In this document: positions 6,479 to 10,720 of the stretch, in pieces
How the letters are laid out: each line of letters starts with the position of its first letter
How positions within the stretch are numbered: the first letter of the stretch is position 1
Translations under genes and position numbers: made by a program
The notes under the pieces: generated by a model
What the model saw: only the letters and a program-made list of their open reading frames with translations
Told to the model about the DNA's origin: nothing
Databases searched by the model: none
NCBI GenBank assembly: GCA_946403565.1
Contig: CAMJAJ010000019.1
Span: 1 to 10,720 of the forward strand
Direction: 5' to 3'
Length of the DNA stretch: 10,720 bases
DNA from: an uncultured Treponema sp.
GTDB taxonomy: Bacteria > Spirochaetota > Spirochaetia > Treponematales > Treponemataceae

Positions 6479-8596
6479 TCAGAAGCTGAGCTGCCTTCCC
6501 ACCTTGCGCACGAGGGAGGCCTTGCTGACGGAGAAGGTCTTTTCCCTTCCGTCCTCGCGCCTGAGCGTGACCTCCGCCTCGCCCTCGTACTTGCTGAGCG
6601 CGACGGGCTCCCCCAGGAATGCCTCGCCCGCCCCTTCGCCGCTGGTCAGCTCCACCAGGCACTTGGCCAGCATGGAGTTCTCTATCACGTGCACCTTGCC
6701 CTGGTAGTCCATGCCCAGGGCCTCCAGCTTTTCAAAGCGGACGCTCTCCGGCCTGAGCTGGTCCTCGCTCACGATGACCCGCCTGTCTATGCGGAAAAGG
6801 AGGCCGTCCTTCTGCTCCTGCGGAATCTTCATCGCGTTCACCTTCGCCTTCAGGGCCTCCAGCAGCTCGTCCTGCTCCTTCTTGAGCGGCCTCCTGGCGG
6901 CCTGTCCGCCGCCGCCCATCTCGGCGTAGGCGAGTATGTCCGCATTCCTGTCCAGCGAGAAAAAGGAGCTGCCGGTCCGGTCCGTCTCCTTGGACTTTAT
7001 CTTGCCGATGAAGTCAAGCCCGCACTGCTTTATGGCCGCCTGGGCCATGATGTCGTCGGTGAAGTCCAGCAGGTACAGGCCGGGGGCGAATGTCTCTATG
7101 ATGTGGCGGGACAGGAGGGGGTTCTTCCTGACCAGGATTTCGTTCTCCCCGGAGACCTTGAGCACGTAGCCTCGGTAGAGCGAGGCGGACGAATAGGAGC
7201 CGAACCAGTCGTCGAGCGTCACCTCCAGGTTCTGCGGGATGGGGTAGTCCGTGTACTGCGCCAGCGTCGCCTTTATCGTCTGCGCGGTCATGCCCGTGTC
7301 GAACGAGCGCATTGCGGATTTCTTGTTCACCTCGAAGCCCAGCACCCGGTCGTACTTGACCAGGTCCAGGAACTTCACCAGGGGCAGGAGCTCTGCAAAG
7401 GAAAGCCCCGGCATGATCATGAAGCTGAAGGCCGCGTCTATCTTGACGGACTCCTTCTTCCTGTCAGAACCGGCATGCCGTTCAAAGAAGGCGGGGTTCA
7501 CGGCGTAGATGTCCTCTCCCTCTCCGTCTGTCCCCACCTTGGCGACGTAGCCGAACGCGATGGCCGCGTCCATCGCCGCCGCCATCGTCTTTTCCTCACC
7601 GCCGTCGGAATTGCGGGAGATGAGGCTCTGGAAGCGGCCTGGACGCGTCCAGTCCGAGCTCCTGGCCTGCTTGTTCTGCTTGATGAGGAAGGAAAGGCGG
7701 AGCAGGGCCTCCCTGCCGTAGCGCCTGTCCTTCGCGCACTGGAGGGTGTCGTGGAGGAGCTGGGCCGAGTCGTACATGCTGCCGCGCGAGAGGTGGCCTA
7801 TGTTTGCCGCGCACAGGTAGGCCCGCTGGCCCGGCGCGTCCAGCGAGGCGAAGCTTTCCGCCCGGTCCCAGTCCGCGAGGAGCTTCTTGCCGCTCTCGTT
7901 CTCGTTGAAGATGCCCAGGTTGCGGAAGGCGTTCAGGAGCAGCTGCATCTGGGCCGTGTCGCCCATCTTTTCGGCGATCTCCTCGGCGCTCTTCTTCTTG
8001 AAGCTGCCGTCGGACTTGGTCAGGTCGGGGTGGGCGAGTATGTAGGACATGAGGGAGGCCGCCTTTCCTGCGTCCAGCGCCTCCATCGCCGACGCGTCCA
8101 CCTCGCCCTGGTAGGAGGGGAGCAGGATGTCTATGTCGAGTATCTCGAGGAGCCTGTCCTCCAGGAGGGGGGTCAGGCACAGGTAGTCCGGCCGCTTCTC
8201 GTCGCCGCCGGTGTGGAACACGAGCAGTCGCTGTATGAGGTTGTCCACGTGGGCCGCGACCTGCCGCCTGCTCATCGCGGGGGAAAAGAATTCCGCCAGC
8301 TTGTCCACGTCCGCCTTCGGGATGAAGCGGACGGCGGCGAGCAGCTTGAGGTCTATGCCGCTGAGCAGGCGGATGATTCCCTTCTTGTTCTCTTCCTTCC
8401 TGAGGAAGGCGCTCAGCTCTTCGACCAGGTCCTGCTTGTTGTAGGGGGTCGGCACCTCGCCGAGGTAGATGCGGATGATTTCAAAGAAGTCCTCCTCCTC
8501 CAGCGTGGCGATGTACTTCCGCCAGCCCAGCACCCGTTCCACCCGGGCGGACTGCTGCGCCTTTGCGCCTGCATCCCGTTCGTTCGCACCGTTCAT
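6479..8596 (-). CDS. XPB partner protein, p52/Tfb2-like, with XPB N-terminal-like domain
   Basis: A 705-residue cytoplasmic protein. The N-terminal 380 residues are mostly helical and look like repeated winged-helix units. Residues about 380-515 resemble the XPB/Ssl2 N-terminal-like domain (Pfam Helicase_C_3 type). Key blocks are AFSFMIMPGLSFAELLPLVKF, a hydrophobic strand and helix around 389-410, then YTDYPIPQNLEVTLDDW (about 448-464). The helicase encoded next door has the same pattern near its N-terminus. The last 110 residues form a beta-rich tail that might be a WYL- or SH3-like fold, which is a weak guess. Actinobacteria have a similar large protein beside their XPB. By analogy with TFIIH, it may clamp or stimulate the helicase. 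I chose 8596 over an ATG at 8614 because GGAGG (8605-8601) lies four bases upstream of it and the other overlaps the helicase stop. The gap to xpb is 11 bases. Confidence 0.75.
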   Translation of the reverse strand: MNGANERDAGAKAQQSARVERVLGWRKYIATLEEEDFFEIIRIYLGEVPTPYNKQDLVEELSAFLRKEENKKGIIRLLSGIDLKLLAAVRFIPKADVDKLAEFFSPAMSRRQVAAHVDNLIQRLLVFHTGGDEKRPDYLCLTPLLEDRLLEILDIDILLPSYQGEVDASAMEALDAGKAASLMSYILAHPDLTKSDGSFKKKSAEEIAEKMGDTAQMQLLLNAFRNLGIFNENESGKKLLADWDRAESFASLDAPGQRAYLCAANIGHLSRGSMYDSAQLLHDTLQCAKDRRYGREALLRLSFLIKQNKQARSSDWTRPGRFQSLISRNSDGGEEKTMAAAMDAAIAFGYVAKVGTDGEGEDIYAVNPAFFERHAGSDRKKESVKIDAAFSFMIMPGLSFAELLPLVKFLDLVKYDRVLGFEVNKKSAMRSFDTGMTAQTIKATLAQYTDYPIPQNLEVTLDDWFGSYSSASLYRGYVLKVSGENEILVRKNPLLSRHIIETFAPGLYLLDFTDDIMAQAAIKQCGLDFIGKIKSKETDRTGSSFFSLDRNADILAYAEMGGGGQAARRPLKKEQDELLEALKAKVNAMKIPQEQKDGLLFRIDRRVIVSEDQLRPESVRFEKLEALGMDYQGKVHVIENSMLAKCLVELTSGEGAGEAFLGEPVALSKYEGEAEVTLRREDGREKTFSVSKASLVRKVGRQLSF

Positions 8597-8605
8597 CTCT
8601 CCTCC
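8597..8605 (-). promoter_or_regulatory. Ribosome-binding site deciding the start of the p52-like gene
   Basis: AGGGAGGAGAG directly precedes the ATG at 8596, with core GGAGG at 8605-8601. It overlaps the end of the helicase gene region and supports coupled translation of the pair. It contrasts with the missing sites before ugd, lepB and xpb. Confidence 0.7.
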
Positions 8606-8607
8606 CT

Positions 8608-10398
8608 TCAGCATAGGGCAGCCCTGTCCTCTTCATCGGCCTGGTCCAGGCTGGCCTCGTCAACATAGCGGAATATGCGGTAGGAGTAGCCCTGTTCCGC
8701 AAGGAATTTCTGCCGGTTGGCCCCGAAGTCCTCCTCCACCGTGTTCCGGCTTATGAGCGTGAAGAAGCGGCTCGTCCGCTCCTTGGGCCTGAGGATCCTT
8801 CCCAGCCGCTGCGCCTCCTCCTGCCGTGAGCCGAACGTCCCGCTGACCTGTATCGCCAGGCTCGCGTCCGGCAGGTCTATGGCGAAGTTGGCGACCTTGC
8901 TCACGACCAGGACCTTCATCTTGCCCTGCCTGAAGTCCCCGTAAATCTGGTCGCGCTCCGCGTTGGGGGTCTTTCCCGTGATGATCGGCGCGTCCAGCTC
9001 CTTCGCAATCTCCTTGAGCTGGTCCAGGTACTGGCCGATGACGAGAATCTTGTCCTCTTCGTACCGCCTGACCAGCTCGGCGACGACCTTGGTCTTGACG
9101 GGGTTCTCGCTCGCCAGCCGGTGCTTGCCCCGCGCCCCGGCGACCGCGTACTCCAGCTCCAGGGCCTCCGGCATGTCCAGCCGTATCTCGATGCAGACCG
9201 CGCTTGCGATCCAGCGGTTCCTTTCAAGCTCCTTCCAGGGCACGTCGTAGCGCTTGGGCCCCACGAGGGAGAAGACCTGCCCTTCGCAGCCGTCCTCCCT
9301 GACCAGGGTCGCCGTCAGGCCGACCCGCCTGACCGCCTGGAGCTCCGCCGTGATCCGGAACACCGGGGCCGGCAGCATGTGCACCTCGTCGTAGATGACC
9401 AGGCCCCAGTCGTTCTGCCTGAAGAGGGAGAAGTGGGGGTAGGGGCCGTCCTTGTCCGGCCTCCAGGTCAGGACCTGGTAGGTGGCCACGGTCACGGCCC
9501 GGATGGTCTTCTGTTCGCCCGTGTACTCGGCTATCTGCTCCTCCGTGAGGTTCGTCTTGTCCAGGAGCTCCCCGATCCACTGGTGCACGGCGCTTATGTT
9601 CGTCGTCACGATGAGGGTGTTCGTCTGGAGGAGCGACATTATCTCCATGCCGACGATGGTCTTGCCCGCCCCGCAGGGGAGCACTATCGTGCCGAATCCT
9701 GTCCCGCTGCCCCGGTTCCCCACGAGGGCCTCGGCCGCGGCCTTCTGGTAGTCGCGCACCTGGAAGGCCTGTCCGGACCGGCAGGTTTCCCTGAGCCGTA
9801 TGTCCAGGAAGGCCCCGTCCCTGAGCGGCACGTCGTCCTTCACCGGCCAGCCCAGCTTCAGGAGCGTCTCCTTTACGATCCCCCGGTCCGTGAGCTGGAG
9901 CAGGAAGCAGAACTTCTTCTCCTCCTCGCTGAGCCGGTAGGTCCTGGCCTCCTCCTCCCCCATGGAGCAGGGGCTTTCCTGGAGGTACTTCTTGGCGGAG
10001 GGGCTTGCGGCGATCTCCCGGTAGACATAGGGTGAGCTGGACACCAGGTAGAGATATTCGTCCCGTATGCCGTCCTGCTCGACTGTCGGACCCGGCAGCA
10101 GCCTGAGCTTTCCGAAGCGGCCCTCGGTCTCCTTGACCCACGCCGCCACCGCCTGTGGCATCTCGTAGCGGGAGTATTCCGCCAGGACCTGGGAAACCTG
10201 CTCGCTTGTGAATCCCGCGCTCGCCGCGTTCCAGAGGGAGAGGGGGCTTATCCGGTAGGTGTGCAGGTGCTCTGGCGAGCTTACGAGCTCGGCGAATGGG
10301 ATGAGGGCTGCGGCACATTCCTTTGCCCGGGGGGCATGGACATCGAGAAGCAGCGTCCTGTCTGATTGAACTATGAGCGGGTTGTCTCCCTGTGGCAT
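8608..10398 (-). CDS. xpb: XPB/Rad25-family superfamily 2 DNA helicase
   Basis: A 596-residue ATP-dependent 3'-5' DNA translocase/helicase of the XPB/Ssl2 family. The N-terminal domain (about 6-100) starts NPLIVQSDRTLLLDV and includes HTYRISPLSLWNAASAGF and the SRYEMPQ block. This matches mycobacterial XPB proteins closely from memory. Helicase motif I is LPCGAGKT (240-247, Lys246) and motif II is the DEVH box (337-340). GLTATL (360-365) is motif III, and the RED motif of XPB enzymes is at 367-369. VSKVANFAIDLPDA (499-512) and QRLGRILRP (530-538) are motifs V and VI. About 45 residues between the N-terminal and ATPase domains (about 110-160) look longer than in the mycobacterial protein. All motifs are intact. 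The start at 10398 lies just downstream of a strong promoter without a Shine-Dalgarno site. Bacterial XPB is thought to act in DNA repair or transcription-linked processes, but its exact role is not settled. Confidence 0.94.
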   Translation of the reverse strand: MPQGDNPLIVQSDRTLLLDVHAPRAKECAAALIPFAELVSSPEHLHTYRISPLSLWNAASAGFTSEQVSQVLAEYSRYEMPQAVAAWVKETEGRFGKLRLLPGPTVEQDGIRDEYLYLVSSSPYVYREIAASPSAKKYLQESPCSMGEEEARTYRLSEEEKKFCFLLQLTDRGIVKETLLKLGWPVKDDVPLRDGAFLDIRLRETCRSGQAFQVRDYQKAAAEALVGNRGSGTGFGTIVLPCGAGKTIVGMEIMSLLQTNTLIVTTNISAVHQWIGELLDKTNLTEEQIAEYTGEQKTIRAVTVATYQVLTWRPDKDGPYPHFSLFRQNDWGLVIYDEVHMLPAPVFRITAELQAVRRVGLTATLVREDGCEGQVFSLVGPKRYDVPWKELERNRWIASAVCIEIRLDMPEALELEYAVAGARGKHRLASENPVKTKVVAELVRRYEEDKILVIGQYLDQLKEIAKELDAPIITGKTPNAERDQIYGDFRQGKMKVLVVSKVANFAIDLPDASLAIQVSGTFGSRQEEAQRLGRILRPKERTSRFFTLISRNTVEEDFGANRQKFLAEQGYSYRIFRYVDEASLDQADEEDRAALC

Positions 10399-10406
10399 AG
10401 CAGGAT

Positions 10407-10435
10407 ATTATACAGGGGATAGGGAAAAAGTTCAA
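10407..10435 (-). promoter_or_regulatory. Sigma-70 promoter of xpb, leaderless or near-leaderless geometry
   Basis: On the minus strand TTGAAC (10435-10430) and a perfect TATAAT (10412-10407) are 17 bases apart. The predicted start lies at 10400-10398, zero to two bases before the xpb ATG. The intervening bases ATCCTGCT hold no Shine-Dalgarno sequence. Confidence 0.8.
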
Positions 10436-10438
10436 GGA

Positions 10439-10474
10439 AGCGGGCCGTGGCGGGGGCGGTCCGCTGCATTTTTT
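10439..10474 (+). terminator. Terminator-like hairpin and T-run in plus orientation
   Basis: AGCGGGCC (10439-10446) pairs with GGTCCGCT (10458-10465), eight pairs including one G-U, with an 11-base loop. Six T follow at 10469-10474 after GCA. It looks like an intrinsic terminator for plus-strand transcription, but the only plus-strand template to its left is the antisense of xpb. It might therefore stop antisense transcripts, or be a chance match in GC-rich DNA. Confidence 0.35.
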
Positions 10475-10554
10475 ATGGGGGCTGCCCCACCACCTGAACC
10501 GTCGGCGGGGCCCCCTGCCGCCCGCCCCTGTGAAAAACTATGAGTAAAACTCAC

Positions 10555-10583
10555 TGGAAATCTGCCGGAAGCGATAGTATACT
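10555..10583 (+). promoter_or_regulatory. Possible plus-strand promoter
   Basis: TGGAAA (10555-10560) and TATACT (10578-10583) are 17 bases apart, matching consensus at four and five of six positions. The predicted start at 10590 falls on the A of an ATG, the same geometry as the three stronger promoters in this window. The match alone is moderate. Confidence 0.4.
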
Positions 10584-10589
10584 TTTATC

Positions 10590-10640
10590 ATGTCTGTCTG
10601 TGGCCATTGTCACTATTTGACAATGCCACTGCGTATATAG
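10590..10640 (+). CDS. Possible leaderless 16-codon mini-ORF with CxxCH
   Basis: ATG at 10590 opens a 16-codon frame, MSVCGHCHYLTMPLRI, ending with TAG at 10638-10640. The ATG is exactly where the promoter at 10555-10583 would start transcription. The peptide holds Cys4-Gly-His-Cys7-His8, the CxxCH pattern, which in so short a peptide may be chance. Its codons overlap the inverted repeat at 10605-10625, and a 12-bp palindrome follows 12 bases after the stop, an arrangement that recalls a leader peptide. It could equally be the broken start of a lost gene or not be translated. Confidence 0.2.
   Translation: MSVCGHCHYLTMPLRI
10601..10628. promoter_or_regulatory. Inverted repeat overlapping a consensus -35 box
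   Basis: CATTGTCA (10605-10612) and TGACAATG (10618-10625) form a perfect 8-bp inverted repeat around CTATT. With one bulged C it extends to TGG/CCA. The right arm contains TTGACA (10617-10622), a perfect -35 hexamer. A possible -10, TAGTAT (10638-10643), is only 15 bases away and so weak. The layout would suit a repressor operator, or an RNA hairpin if transcribed from upstream. Confidence 0.4.
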
Positions 10641-10652
10641 TATCTAGAGGGA

Positions 10653-10680
10653 ACCTCGAAAAACTTCAGTTTTTCGAGGT
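10653..10680. repeat. Perfect 12-bp palindromic hairpin
   Basis: ACCTCGAAAAAC (10653-10664) and GTTTTTCGAGGT (10669-10680) are exact reverse complements around the tetraloop TTCA. No T-run follows outside the stem on either strand. The shape resembles a REP-like dispersed palindrome or a structural RNA element more than a normal terminator. Confidence 0.6.
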
Positions 10681-10712
10681 AACTCTGAAAATGCGATGTC
10701 GTAAGTCGCGAT

Positions 10713-10718
10713 ATTATA
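10713..10718 (-). promoter_or_regulatory. Isolated TATAAT box near the right edge
   Basis: The minus strand reads TATAAT at 10718-10713. Any -35 box lies beyond the window and no start codon follows closely, so its use cannot be judged. Confidence 0.2.
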
Positions 10719-10720
10719 GC

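Larger units (their letters stand above)
10436..10720. other. Intergenic region upstream of xpb, two-part composition
   Basis: No convincing gene lies between xpb and the right edge. Bases 10441-10530 are extremely GC-rich with short palindromes (GGGGGCTGCCCC at 10477-10488; GGGGCCCC at 10507-10514). From about 10531 the sequence turns markedly AT-richer and holds promoter-like boxes and two inverted repeats, listed separately. The AT-rich part looks like the control region of a gene beyond the window. Confidence 0.5.

Noticed and set aside
5583..6707. 374-codon plus-strand frame over the M20 gene
   Set aside because: It runs antisense across two genes and a GC-rich gap, with no family motif.
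6689..8668. 659-codon plus-strand frame antisense to the p52-like gene
   Set aside because: It spans the junction of two real genes on the other strand, has low-complexity composition and no recognisable domain. The length is explained by high GC and few stop codons.
9224..10435. 403-codon minus-strand frame starting upstream of xpb
   Set aside because: It is the xpb sequence in a shifted frame, and its start would lie upstream of the xpb promoter. The xpb frame has all helicase motifs without interruption.
10477..10488. GGGGGCTGCCCC as a terminator
   Set aside because: The T-run precedes it on the plus strand and becomes an A-run after it on the minus strand, so it fits a terminator in neither direction.
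1..10720. CRISPR array, tRNA, rRNA, transposase or phage genes
   Set aside because: No regular direct-repeat array with unique spacers, no cloverleaf sequence ending in CCA, and no matching protein motifs were seen on either strand.

Overview
This window is GC-rich (by eye about 60%) bacterial chromosomal DNA, densely coded, with seven protein genes and no rRNA, tRNA, CRISPR array or insertion sequence that I could recognise. The best guess for the host is a GC-rich relative of Treponema (Spirochaetota). This rests on an XPB-type DNA helicase followed by a large winged-helix partner, together with an unusually long (594-residue) type I signal peptidase. From memory both occur in treponemes. 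No database search was possible, so the taxon is an inference.

Left third (1-3142, minus strand): a three-gene sugar-nucleotide cassette read right to left. It runs UDP-glucose 6-dehydrogenase (ugd), UDP-glucuronate decarboxylase (uxs), then a DPM1/GtrB-like family 2 glycosyltransferase cut by the window edge. The genes overlap by ATGA at both junctions, so they should be translationally coupled. Together they would make UDP-glucuronate, then UDP-xylose, and pass a sugar to a membrane lipid carrier or surface glycan. The 153-base gap to the right (3143-3295) is a divergent promoter region with G-runs and a repeated GCTTTCA motif.

Middle (3296-6386): a plus-strand signal peptidase I gene (lepB) converges on a minus-strand M20 metallopeptidase gene. 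The short gap between them has three tandem copies of a GGACGG-type motif. The motif recurs in the gap upstream of the peptidase gene.

Right third (6479-10398, minus strand): an XPB/Rad25-like helicase gene is followed by a 705-residue protein that carries a domain resembling the helicase's own N-terminal domain. This looks like a minimal bacterial counterpart of the XPB-p52 pair of eukaryotic TFIIH. The M20 gene may be the third gene of the same transcript.

Right end (10399-10720): no convincing gene. It holds the helicase promoter, a terminator-like hairpin in the plus orientation, a strong 12-bp palindrome, an inverted repeat over a consensus -35 box, and a possible 16-codon leaderless mini-ORF.

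The most striking signal across the window is that the three genes that begin transcription units (ugd, lepB, xpb) each have a near-consensus sigma-70 promoter with exactly 17-base spacing. Each -10 box ends only 6-8 bases before the ATG and there is no Shine-Dalgarno sequence, so their mRNAs should be leaderless or almost so. The internal genes instead use Shine-Dalgarno sites or ATGA overlaps.
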